In this document: positions 1 to 7,684 of the stretch, in pieces | How the letters are laid out: each line of letters opens with the position of its first letter | How positions within the stretch are numbered: the first letter of the stretch is position 1 | NCBI GenBank assembly: GCA_046757565.1 | Contig: JBHHYN010000063.1 | Span: 1 to 15,731, forward strand | DNA: 15,731 nt | From: JBHHYN01 sp046757565 | GTDB taxonomy: Bacteria; Pseudomonadota; Gammaproteobacteria; Eutrophobiales; Eutrophobiaceae | Direction of reading: 5' to 3' | Position numbers and translations under genes: made by a program | Notes under the pieces: generated by a model | Databases searched by the model: none | What the model was told of the DNA's origin: nothing | What the model saw: only the letters and a program-made list of their open reading frames with translations

Positions 1-56
1 CCAATCGTTCCCACATTGACATGCGGCTTCGTTCGTTCGAATTTTTCCTTGGACAC
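1..56 (-). CDS. tuf: Elongation factor Tu, 5' end only (partial, runs off the left edge)
   Basis: EF-Tu carries aminoacyl-tRNA to the ribosomal A site as a GTP complex in the cytoplasm. Only the first 18 codons are visible. They read MSKEKFERTKPHVNVGTI, the typical bacterial EF-Tu N-terminus leading to the first GTPase loop. The start is GTG at 56-54, preceded on the minus strand by a GAGGTG ribosome-binding site about seven bases away. It follows fusA after a 27-bp gap, the usual fusA-tuf order, so it is probably co-transcribed with the str genes. A second tuf gene ends at the right edge of the window. Identity is near certain; completeness cannot be judged. Confidence 0.97.
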   Translation of the reverse strand, partial: MSKEKFERTKPHVNVGTI

Positions 57-83
57 GGTTCTACACCTCGTTCTGATGTTGTA

Positions 84-2183
84 TTAGTTTTTAGTTATAA
101 TCCCGTCTGCGATATTCGGTGGGACCGGGTTATATCTTGAGAATTCCATTGTATAGGTTGCGCGTCCCTGTGTTGCCGAGCGGAGATCGGTGGCATAACC
201 AAACATCTCAGCCAGCGGGACTTCCGCCCTGATAATTTTCCCCGCCGCTGAATTCTCCGTACCATGCAACATACCCCGGCGTCTGTTCAGATCACCGGTA
301 ACCGCCCCCAGATAGTCATCTGGCGACACGATTTCAACCTTCATAAGCGGCTCCAGAAGGACCGGATTGCCCTGCTTCACACCCTCCTTGAAACCCATGG
401 AACCGGCAATTTTAAAGGCCATTTCGCTTGAGTCAACCTCATGATAGGAGCCATCGTATAAGGTGACCTTGACATCGACGATTGGATACCCGGCAAGTAC
501 CCCGTTTGCCATCTGTTCCTGTATACCCTTGTCCACCGCCGGTATATATTCTTTCGGCACCACTCCGCCGGTTATTTCATTGATAAATTCGTATCCGCTT
601 CCCAGCTCCCGGGGTTCAATCCTGAAAACCACATGGCCATACTGGCCGCGGCCGCCTGTCTGGCGGACAAATTTCCCCTCCGCCTTGCCGATCGGTTTAC
701 GGATGGTTTCACGATAGGCGACCTGCGGTTTGCCAATATTGGCCTCAACGTTAAATTCACGCTTCATCCGGTCAACGATGATCTCAAGGTGCAGCTCACC
801 CATGCCGGATATGATTGTCTGGCTGGATTCCTCATCGGTATGCACCCTGAAAGAGGGATCTTCCCGTGCAAGTTTGCCAAGTGCGAGGCCCATCTTCTCC
901 TGATCCGGCTTTGTCCTGGGTTCCACCGCCACGGAAATGACTGGATCAGGAAATTCCATCCGTTCCAGTGTAATCTGATTTTTGGGATCGCACAGGGTAT
1001 CTCCGGTGGTAACATCTTTTAAACCGATGGCAGCGGCAATATCCCCGGCACGGACCTCCTTGATCTCTTCCCGGCTGTTGGCATGCATCTGTAGAATACG
1101 GCCAATACGCTCTTTTTTACCCTTGACCGAATTGTAGACCGTATCACCCGACTTCAACACACCGGAATAGACACGGAAAAAAGTCAATGATCCGACGAAC
1201 GGATCCGTGGCAATCTTGAAGGCAAGTGCTGCAAAGGGTTCATCATCTGAAGGTTGTCGCTCGGCTTCTGTTTCACCCACATCGTCAATTATGCCCTTAA
1301 TGGCCGGTACTTCGCTTGGAGCAGGCAGATAATCAATGATGGCATCCAACATGGATTGCACGCCCTTGTTTTTAAAGGCCGAACCACACAGTGCCGGAAC
1401 AATTTCATTGGAGAGTGTCCGCATACGCAAGCCCCGCTTGATGTCCGCCTCCCCAAGATCACCCTCATCCAGGTAGGATTCCATCAACGCTTCTGTGGCC
1501 TCAGCAGCCACTTCCACCATCTCTTGTCTCAAAGTTTTGCACTGTGCAAGCATCTCATCAGGTATGGCCCGTTCTTCAAAACTCATCCCTACAGTGGCAT
1601 CGTCCCAGTAGATCGCCTTCATTTTGATAAGGTCTATAACCCCCTGAAATTTGTCTTCCGCCCCGATCGGTAACTGGAGCGGTACGGCTACGCCGCCAAG
1701 CCTTTCTCCGATCTGTTCAACCACCCGCAAAAAATCGGCGCCGGCGCGATCCATCTTGTTGATAAATGCAAGTCTGGGAACGTTATATTTATTGGCCTGG
1801 CGCCAGACAGTCTCCGACTGGGGCTCAACCCCGCCTACGGCACAAAAGACCGCGCAGGCGCCATCCAGTACCCGCAAGGAACGTTCTACTTCAATAGTAA
1901 AATCGACATGCCCCGGGGTATCGATGATATTGATGCGATGCTCGTGATACTGGCCCGCCATGCCTTTCCAGAAACAGGTGGTCGCTGCGGAGGTGATGGT
2001 AATCCCACGCTCCTGTTCCTGTTCCATCCAGTCCATGACGGCTGCGCCATCATGCACTTCACCAATCTTGTGAGAGACGCCCGTATAATAAAGTATACGC
2101 TCCGTTGTGGTCGTTTTTCCGGCATCGATATGGGCCATAATACCGATATTGCGATAGTGTTCTACAGGGGTTGAGCGTGCCAC
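84..2183 (-). CDS. fusA: Elongation factor G
   Basis: EF-G is the GTPase that drives tRNA-mRNA translocation and, with RRF, ribosome recycling. The 699-residue product is close to the roughly 700 expected. Its GTPase motifs are visible: AHIDAGKTT at residues 17-25, the RGITIT switch at 59-64, DTPGH at 88-92, NKMD at 142-145 and a GSAFKNKG G5-type loop. Domains II to V follow, with conserved GGRGQYGHV in domain IV and RRRGM in domain V. The start is GTG at 2183-2181, preceded by GGAGG with a ten-base spacer. The frame is open 61 codons further upstream, but that part overlaps rpsG and is not EF-G-like. The gap to rpsG is 28 bp, consistent with one str transcript. Nothing suggests a broken gene or a second EF-G paralogue type. 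Confidence 0.98.
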   Translation of the reverse strand: MARSTPVEHYRNIGIMAHIDAGKTTTTERILYYTGVSHKIGEVHDGAAVMDWMEQEQERGITITSAATTCFWKGMAGQYHEHRINIIDTPGHVDFTIEVERSLRVLDGACAVFCAVGGVEPQSETVWRQANKYNVPRLAFINKMDRAGADFLRVVEQIGERLGGVAVPLQLPIGAEDKFQGVIDLIKMKAIYWDDATVGMSFEERAIPDEMLAQCKTLRQEMVEVAAEATEALMESYLDEGDLGEADIKRGLRMRTLSNEIVPALCGSAFKNKGVQSMLDAIIDYLPAPSEVPAIKGIIDDVGETEAERQPSDDEPFAALAFKIATDPFVGSLTFFRVYSGVLKSGDTVYNSVKGKKERIGRILQMHANSREEIKEVRAGDIAAAIGLKDVTTGDTLCDPKNQITLERMEFPDPVISVAVEPRTKPDQEKMGLALGKLAREDPSFRVHTDEESSQTIISGMGELHLEIIVDRMKREFNVEANIGKPQVAYRETIRKPIGKAEGKFVRQTGGRGQYGHVVFRIEPRELGSGYEFINEITGGVVPKEYIPAVDKGIQEQMANGVLAGYPIVDVKVTLYDGSYHEVDSSEMAFKIAGSMGFKEGVKQGNPVLLEPLMKVEIVSPDDYLGAVTGDLNRRRGMLHGTENSAAGKIIRAEVPLAEMFGYATDLRSATQGRATYTMEFSRYNPVPPNIADGIITKN

Positions 2184-2211
2184 GTCTATGTATCCTCCAA
2201 ACGCCCACCTA

Positions 2212-2682
2212 TTACCAGCGGTAGTGGGAGAATGCCTTGTTGGCTTCAGCCATTTTATGGGTATCTTCCCGTTTTTTAATGGCCGTTCCCCGGTTCTCCG
2301 AAGCATCCAACAGTTCGCCAGCCAGCCGCAGGCCCATGTTTTTTTCACTGCGGCGCTTGGCGGCATCGACCAACCAGCGTATAGCCAGGGTCATACTACG
2401 ACCCGACCGCACTTCGATTGGGATCTGATAGGTAGCACCACCCACGCGCCGTGACTTCACTTCAACGATGGGACGGACATTTTCCAGTGCCTTACCAAAT
2501 ACTTCCATGGAATCGCCTTTACTCTTTTCACCAATTGTATTTAGGGCGCCATAGACAATCTTTTCGGCAACCGACTTTTTACCGTTACGCATCACCATAT
2601 TAATAAATTTGGCGAGTACCTGATCGCCATATTTGGGATCGGGGAGTATCTCCCGTTTCTCGGCGCCTCTTCGTCGTGACAT
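2212..2682 (-). CDS. rpsG: 30S ribosomal protein S7
   Basis: S7 nucleates folding of the 16S rRNA 3' major domain (the head) and contacts E-site tRNA. The 156-residue product matches the common bacterial length. It starts with the typical MSRRRGAEKREI and holds the conserved GGATYQIPIEV segment and a C-terminal AFSHYRW. The ATG at 2682-2680 has no recognisable Shine-Dalgarno sequence. The preceding minus-strand bases are AT-rich, and the start codon lies inside a 12-bp perfect palindrome. Translation probably depends on coupling to rpsL, which ends 54 bp upstream, as is known for S7 in E. coli. The spacer also holds a hairpin that could serve S7 autoregulation; that role is inferred. Confidence 0.98.
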   Translation of the reverse strand: MSRRRGAEKREILPDPKYGDQVLAKFINMVMRNGKKSVAEKIVYGALNTIGEKSKGDSMEVFGKALENVRPIVEVKSRRVGGATYQIPIEVRSGRSMTLAIRWLVDAAKRRSEKNMGLRLAGELLDASENRGTAIKKREDTHKMAEANKAFSHYRW

Positions 2683-2690
2683 AATTATGT
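2679..2690 (-). promoter_or_regulatory. Perfect 12-bp palindrome over the rpsG start codon
   Basis: The sequence ACATAATTATGT is its own reverse complement and contains the rpsG ATG. No Shine-Dalgarno motif precedes it. In mRNA it could form a weak self-structure or simply keep the start site AT-rich and open. A role in translation control is inference. Confidence 0.35.
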
Positions 2691-2714
2691 TATTGCAATG
2701 AAATAATCTGTTAT

Positions 2715-2736
2715 GGAAACGTTAAATGGAGTTTCC
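2715..2736 (-). promoter_or_regulatory. Intercistronic hairpin between rpsL and rpsG (candidate S7 operator)
   Basis: Starting directly after the rpsL stop codon, GGAAAC and GTTTCC form a perfect 6-bp stem around a 10-base loop. In E. coli, S7 binds the rpsL-rpsG spacer to repress its own translation. This hairpin sits in the equivalent place in a shorter spacer of 54 bp. There is no T-tract, so a terminator is unlikely. The S7-binding role is inferred from position only. Confidence 0.4.
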
Positions 2737-3111
2737 TTAAGTCTTTGGCCGTTTGGCCCCGTATTTTGATCGACCCTGGCGTCTGTCACCGACACCAGTT
2801 GTGTCCAGCGTGCCCCTGACAGTATGGTAACGCACACCTGGCAGGTCCTTGACGCGTCCGCCACGGATCAGAATCATGGAGTGCTCTTGCAGATTGTGAC
2901 CTTCGCCGCCTATATAAGTCGATACCTCCTGACCGTTGGTCAGCCGGACGCGGGCAACCTTGCGCAGCGCAGAATTCGGTTTCTTCGGGGTGGTCGTATA
3001 CACCCGGGTACAAACACCACGCTTTTGCGGGCACCCTTCCAAAGCAGGGACATTGCTCTTACTGTTCTGACGTTTTCGCTGTTTACGAACTAACTGGTTT
3101 AGTGTTGCCAT
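2737..3111 (-). CDS. rpsL: 30S ribosomal protein S12
   Basis: S12 sits at the decoding centre of the 30S subunit and affects accuracy and streptomycin response. The 124-residue product has exactly the usual length. The streptomycin-linked loops are wild type: TPKKPNSALRK with Lys43, and GGRVKDLPGVRYH with Lys88 and Asp89, the residue that RimO methylthiolates in E. coli. A streptomycin-sensitive ribosome is therefore expected on this evidence. The start is ATG at 3111-3109, with AGGT about six bases upstream. The frame stays open 50 codons further upstream, but that part has no S12 similarity and would exceed the family length. It is the first gene of the str group, with its own probable promoter after rpoC. 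Confidence 0.98.
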   Translation of the reverse strand: MATLNQLVRKQRKRQNSKSNVPALEGCPQKRGVCTRVYTTTPKKPNSALRKVARVRLTNGQEVSTYIGGEGHNLQEHSMILIRGGRVKDLPGVRYHTVRGTLDTTGVGDRRQGRSKYGAKRPKT

Positions 3112-3148
3112 AATCGTACCTGCGGTAATGCCTTGTCCATCATCCGGC

Positions 3149-3199
3149 GTGTATCCGGCCCTGACCGGGAAATTAGCGGTCGGCAGCTTATGGATACAC
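3149..3199 (-). promoter_or_regulatory. Candidate structured leader of rpsL mRNA
   Basis: On the minus strand GTGTATCC and GGATACAC form a perfect 8-bp outer stem. It encloses a second perfect stem, GACCG with CGGTC, around a 9-base loop. The nested arrangement lies 38 bases before the rpsL ATG in a 264-bp spacer. Two nested perfect stems suggest a folded 5' leader that could control rpsL-rpsG-fusA translation. I do not recognise it as a named ribosomal-protein leader. Confidence 0.4.
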
Positions 3200-3282
3200 T
3201 GTGAAATAAACCCTGGATTAATCGTGAGGTTCGGCCCATGCTGAGGCGCAAACCAATCCACTCCGCCCCTTTCCTGAACTCG

Positions 3283-3318
3283 AAAACAATGACAGGCTGG
3301 AGGGACTCCAGCCTGTCA
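3283..3318 (-). terminator. 13-bp perfect hairpin with T-rich tail between rpoC and rpsL
   Basis: TGACAGGCTGGAG and its exact complement CTCCAGCCTGTCA flank a 3-base loop at 3290-3318. On the minus strand the hairpin is followed by TTGTTTT at 3289-3283, so it has the form of an intrinsic terminator at the end of the rpoBC transcript. It also lies just downstream of a strong promoter, so transcripts started there would carry it at their extreme 5' end. It may therefore act as an attenuator or a 5' stabiliser instead. Confidence 0.7.
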
Positions 3319-3329
3319 AGAGAGGCGGG

Positions 3330-3359
3330 ATTCTATGTCCTTGAGTGTAATACTGTCAA
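3330..3359 (-). promoter_or_regulatory. Sigma70-type promoter for rpsL-rpsG-fusA-tuf
   Basis: On the minus strand a perfect TTGACA (-35, 3359-3354) is followed after 18 bases by TAGAAT (-10, 3335-3330, five of six consensus bases). The -35 box begins 17 bp after the rpoC stop codon. Transcription would start near 3323, giving an rpsL leader of about 210 bases. This is the best promoter match seen in the window. Confidence 0.7.
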
Positions 3360-3375
3360 GGAAATTATCCAGATT

Positions 3376-6300
3376 TTAAATAGTTGCAGAACCCTGTGCT
3401 TGATCGGTCTCAGTAGAATCAGACCCGGTTACCGTGACCTCGGCAGCCTGAGCCTGATCCTGCTGCTCCCCGGCGGCAGCATCAACAATTACCTCATTTT
3501 CCTGTTTTTTCCTGTGGCGCTCCGCATGGTAAGCCAGACCTGTCCCGGCGGGGATAAGCCGCCCCACGATAACGTTCTCCTTGAGGCCACGCAGATCGTC
3601 AGATTTACCGTTGACGCTCGCCTCGGTCAGTACCCGCGTCGTTTCCTGGAACGACGCCGCCGAAATGAACGATTCCGTCGACAGGGACGCCTTGGTGATG
3701 CCAAGTAAAACAGGATCCCATTCGGCCGGCTTCTTTCCTTGCGCGATCATCTTCTCATTCTCCTCAAGAACACGGGCACGTTCCGCCTGTTCGCCCTTGA
3801 TATAATCGGTATCGCCCGGATCGGTAATGGTGGCCTTACGCAGCATCTGCCGCACAATGACTTCAATATGTTTGTCATTGATTTTCACACCCTGCAGGCG
3901 ATAAACCTCCTGAACTTCATCTACAATGTATTTAGTCAGGGCATGGACCCCCATCAGACGCAAAATGTCGTGGGGAGTGGGGGGGCCATCCACAATTGCT
4001 TCGCCCTTCTCTACGTGTTCGCCTTCGAAGACAGTAATATGGCGCCACTTGGGGATCAACTCTTCATAGTGCTCACCATCCTCCCCGGTGATAACCAGCC
4101 GTTGCTTACCCTTGGTGTCCTTGCCAAAACTGACAGTACCGCTTATCGCTGCAAGGACAGCAGGTTCCTTTGGTTTTCTTGCCTCGAATAAATCCGCCAC
4201 ACGGGGTAGACCCCCGGTAATATCGCGGGTTTTCAAGGATTCCTGTGGTAATCGCGCCACAATATCACCGACCTTCACTTCATCACCGTCTTTAACGGTA
4301 ATCACTGCATTCGGGGGTAATTGGTAGTGCGCAGGATTGTCCGTCCCGGGGATCGTCAAATCACTGCCCTTGGCATCGACCAGCTTCACTACCGGCCGCA
4401 TGTCTTTGGAGCTGCTGCTTCGCATCTTTGGATCCATAATCACCATATTCGCCAATCCGGTTATCTCGTCGATCTGGCGATAAACCGTCACCCCTTCGAT
4501 GATATCCGCAAATTGCACCCGTCCCGCCACCTCGGTAATCACGGGATGGGTATGTGGGTCCCAACTGGCTACCCGGACTCCGGGTTGTATGCTATCCCCT
4601 TCCGATGCAGTAAGGATGGCCCCATAAGGAATTTTATAATGCTCGCGTTCACGTCCGACATCATCCTGCAGGGTCAATTCACCCGATCGCGACACCACTA
4701 TCTGATTACCGCTCTCCTGCTTCAACAGCTTGATATTGTGTAACTTAATCGTCCCGCCGTATTTGACTTCAATACTGCTGGCGGCGGCGGCCCGTGAAGC
4801 CGCGCCGCCAATATGAAAGGTCCGCATGGTCAATTGAGTACCTGGCTCACCAATTGACTGGGCTGCGATAACACCAACTGCCTCACCGATACTGACGATA
4901 TGCCCACGGCCAAGATCACGGCCATAGCACGCCGAACAGATGCCGAACTTGGTTTCACAGGTAATGGGCGAACGCACAACGACCTCGTCAATACCCCGCG
5001 CATCCATCACTTCTACCCAATGTTCATCCAGTAAAGTGCCGGCGGGGATTATCACCTCTCCATCGCCACGTTTGGCGGCATCTTTGGCCAGCACACGTCC
5101 AAGCACCCTTTGCCACAGGGATTCCACTACGTCACCCCCCTCAATTAACGGCGTCATGGTGATGCCTTTCGATGAACCACAATCCTCTTCAATCACCACC
5201 AGATCCTGTGAGACATCCACCAGACGCCGGGTAAGATAACCGGAATTGGCGGTTTTCAGGGCGGTGTCTGCCAGACCCTTGCGCGCCCCGTGGGTGGAGA
5301 TGAAGTATTGCAACACATCGAGACCTTCGCGGAAATTGGCCGTGATTGGGGTTTCGATAATGGAGCCATCGGGTTTCGCCATCAACCCGCGCATACCGGC
5401 AAGCTGGCGGATCTGGGCAGCGGAACCACGGGCGCCGGAATCAGCCATCATAAAAATAGAGTTAAATGAAGTTTGCCTGACCGTTTTCCCTTCACTATCC
5501 TCGACCTCCTCCGTTCCCAGTTTAGCCATCATTGCCTTGGCGACCTGATCATTGGTGCGCGACCAGATATCCACAACTTTGTTATAACGCTCACCGTCGG
5601 TAATCAGTCCTGAAGCATATTGGTGTTCAAACTGTTTCACCTGATTTTCTGCCTGTCTGATGATATCGCCTTTTTCTTCCGGCACAGCCATATCCTCTAT
5701 ACCAATAGAGATCCCGGCACGGGTGGAATAATAAAACCCCGTGTACATGATGCGATCGGAAAATATCACCGTCTGCTTCAGGCCTAACTGCCGGTAGCAG
5801 GTGTTGATAAGTTGCGATACCGACTTTTTCGTCATGGGCTGATTGACCATCGAAAAAGGGATGCCCTCGGGTAATAATCGCGATAGCAGGGCGCGCCCGA
5901 CTGTTGTTTCCACACGTTCAAACGTCTCCTTGCGCTCACCGTCCTCGTCGATGAGGGCTTCTCTAATCCTGACCGTTATTTTCGTGTGCAGATCGACATG
6001 GCCACCCTCATAGGCCCGATGCACCTCATTGACATCGGCGAATACCATGCCGGTGCCCCTGGCAACAGAAGATTCCCCGGTCATGTAATACAGGCCCAAC
6101 ACCACATCCTGAGTCGGGACAATGATGGGCTCGCCATTGGCAGGCGAGAGAATATTGTTGGTCGACATCATCAGGGTGCGCGCTTCCAGTTGCGCCTCGA
6201 CCGACAGCGGCACATGCACCGCCATCTGGTCACCATCAAAATCCGCATTAAAAGCGGTACACACCAGAGGATGTAATTGAACGGCCTTGCCTTCGATCAT

Positions 6301-7620
6301 TACCGGTTCAAATGCCTGGATACCCAGTCTGTGCAGCGTCGGAGCACGGTTCAGCATAACCGGATGTTCACGAATCACCTCTTCCAGCACATCCCATACC
6401 TCAGGCCCTTCACGCTCTACCAGTTTTTTTGCCGCCTTAATCGTGGTGGCCAGCCCACGGCGTTCCAGTTTACTGAAGATAAACGGTTTGAATAACTCCA
6501 GGGCCATCTTTTTGGGCAGGCCACATTGATGCAGTTTCAAGGTCGGACCCACCACGATCACGGAGCGGCCGGAGTAGTCGACACGTTTACCCAGAAGGTT
6601 TTGACGAAATCGTCCCTGCTTGCCTTTAATCATGTCCGCCAGAGATTTCAGCGGCAGCCTGTTTGTGCCGGTAATGGCCCTTCCCCGCCTGCCATTATCC
6701 AGCAAGGCGTCAACGGACTCTTGCAGCATACGCTTTTCATTGCGGACGATGATATCAGGTGCATTCAGGTCCAGCAGTCGCTTGAGACGGTTATTACGAT
6801 TGATGACCCGCCGATAGAGGTCGTTTAGATCAGAGGTGGCAAAACGGCCGCCATCAAGCGGCACCAGTGGCCTTAATTCGGGAGGCAATATGGGCAATAC
6901 CAACATCACCATCCACTCAGGACGGTTGCCCGACCTTTGAAATGCCTCCATCAGCTTCAGGCGTTTGGTCAACTTTTTCAGTTTTGTCTCTGATTTGGTC
7001 TCCGGAATCTGCCCCCGTAATGCTGCGGTCTCTGCCTCGACATCAATAGCGCATAACAAATCGCGAATAGCCTCGGCCCCCATTTTCGCCTCAAACTCAT
7101 CACCGTACTGTTCGATTGCCTCCAGATAGGCATCTTCTGTCAGTAACTGCCCCCGCTCCAGATCCGTCATACCGGGTTCGATCACTACATAAGCCTCGAA
7201 ATAGAGCACACGTTCGATTTCACGCAGCGTCATATCCAGCATAAGGCCCACACGTGAGGGCAGTGATTTCAGATACCAGATGTGGGCAACAGGACTGGCC
7301 AGTTCGATATGCCCCATACGCTCGCGGCGAACCTTGGACAGGGTCACTTCCACGCCGCACTTCTCACAAACAACACCACGATGTTTCAGGCGTTTGTATT
7401 TCCCGCATAGACATTCGTAATCCTTGATTGGGCCGAAGATTTTTGCGCAAAAAAGCCCGTCCCGTTCCGGTTTGAAGGTGCGATAATTAATCGTTTCCGG
7501 TTTCTTTACTTCTCCAAAGGACCAGGAACGGATCTTTGCAGGTGAGGTGAGACCTATAGTAATGGAGTCAAATTCTTCCACCTCTACCTGCTGTTTTAAA
7601 AGCTTGAGTAAGTCCTTCAA
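3376..7620 (-). CDS. rpoC: DNA-directed RNA polymerase subunit beta-prime
   Basis: RpoC forms one side of the RNA polymerase cleft and holds the catalytic magnesium. The 1414-residue product matches E. coli RpoC (1407) almost along its full length. The zinc ribbon cysteines are at 70, 72, 85 and 88. The active-site NADFDGDQ is at 458-465, with Asp460, 462 and 464. The trigger-loop region reads AQSIGEPGTQLTMRTFHIGG. The second zinc site has the cysteine cluster CETKFGICSAC. The gammaproteobacterial SI3 insertion follows the trigger loop. The last 40 or so residues are rich in Gln, Ala and acidic residues and diverge from E. coli. The start is TTG at 7620-7618, preceded by GGAGG nine bases away. 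An in-frame TAG lies three codons upstream, and MKDLLK matches the family N-terminus, so TTG is well supported. rpoB ends 64 bp upstream. Confidence 0.99.
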   Translation of the reverse strand: MKDLLKLLKQQVEVEEFDSITIGLTSPAKIRSWSFGEVKKPETINYRTFKPERDGLFCAKIFGPIKDYECLCGKYKRLKHRGVVCEKCGVEVTLSKVRRERMGHIELASPVAHIWYLKSLPSRVGLMLDMTLREIERVLYFEAYVVIEPGMTDLERGQLLTEDAYLEAIEQYGDEFEAKMGAEAIRDLLCAIDVEAETAALRGQIPETKSETKLKKLTKRLKLMEAFQRSGNRPEWMVMLVLPILPPELRPLVPLDGGRFATSDLNDLYRRVINRNNRLKRLLDLNAPDIIVRNEKRMLQESVDALLDNGRRGRAITGTNRLPLKSLADMIKGKQGRFRQNLLGKRVDYSGRSVIVVGPTLKLHQCGLPKKMALELFKPFIFSKLERRGLATTIKAAKKLVEREGPEVWDVLEEVIREHPVMLNRAPTLHRLGIQAFEPVMIEGKAVQLHPLVCTAFNADFDGDQMAVHVPLSVEAQLEARTLMMSTNNILSPANGEPIIVPTQDVVLGLYYMTGESSVARGTGMVFADVNEVHRAYEGGHVDLHTKITVRIREALIDEDGERKETFERVETTVGRALLSRLLPEGIPFSMVNQPMTKKSVSQLINTCYRQLGLKQTVIFSDRIMYTGFYYSTRAGISIGIEDMAVPEEKGDIIRQAENQVKQFEHQYASGLITDGERYNKVVDIWSRTNDQVAKAMMAKLGTEEVEDSEGKTVRQTSFNSIFMMADSGARGSAAQIRQLAGMRGLMAKPDGSIIETPITANFREGLDVLQYFISTHGARKGLADTALKTANSGYLTRRLVDVSQDLVVIEEDCGSSKGITMTPLIEGGDVVESLWQRVLGRVLAKDAAKRGDGEVIIPAGTLLDEHWVEVMDARGIDEVVVRSPITCETKFGICSACYGRDLGRGHIVSIGEAVGVIAAQSIGEPGTQLTMRTFHIGGAASRAAAASSIEVKYGGTIKLHNIKLLKQESGNQIVVSRSGELTLQDDVGREREHYKIPYGAILTASEGDSIQPGVRVASWDPHTHPVITEVAGRVQFADIIEGVTVYRQIDEITGLANMVIMDPKMRSSSSKDMRPVVKLVDAKGSDLTIPGTDNPAHYQLPPNAVITVKDGDEVKVGDIVARLPQESLKTRDITGGLPRVADLFEARKPKEPAVLAAISGTVSFGKDTKGKQRLVITGEDGEHYEELIPKWRHITVFEGEHVEKGEAIVDGPPTPHDILRLMGVHALTKYIVDEVQEVYRLQGVKINDKHIEVIVRQMLRKATITDPGDTDYIKGEQAERARVLEENEKMIAQGKKPAEWDPVLLGITKASLSTESFISAASFQETTRVLTEASVNGKSDDLRGLKENVIVGRLIPAGTGLAYHAERHRKKQENEVIVDAAAGEQQDQAQAAEVTVTGSDSTETDQAQGSATI

Positions 7621-7684
7621 AGGATGCTACCTCCGCGACACGGTGAACGGGTAATAATTGTCATGCATACGTTGCATATATATT

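Noticed and set aside
633..1022. Plus-strand open frame of 129 codons inside fusA
   Set aside because: It is antisense to a fully conserved part of EF-G and has no independent coding evidence.
2184..2366. Open frame extending fusA upstream by 61 codons
   Set aside because: It overlaps rpsG, shows no EF-G similarity, and the GTG at 2183 has a good ribosome-binding site and the family N-terminus.
3112..3261. Open frame extending rpsL upstream by 50 codons
   Set aside because: S12 is 124 residues in nearly all bacteria and the ATG at 3111 gives exactly that. The extension lies across the structured leader.
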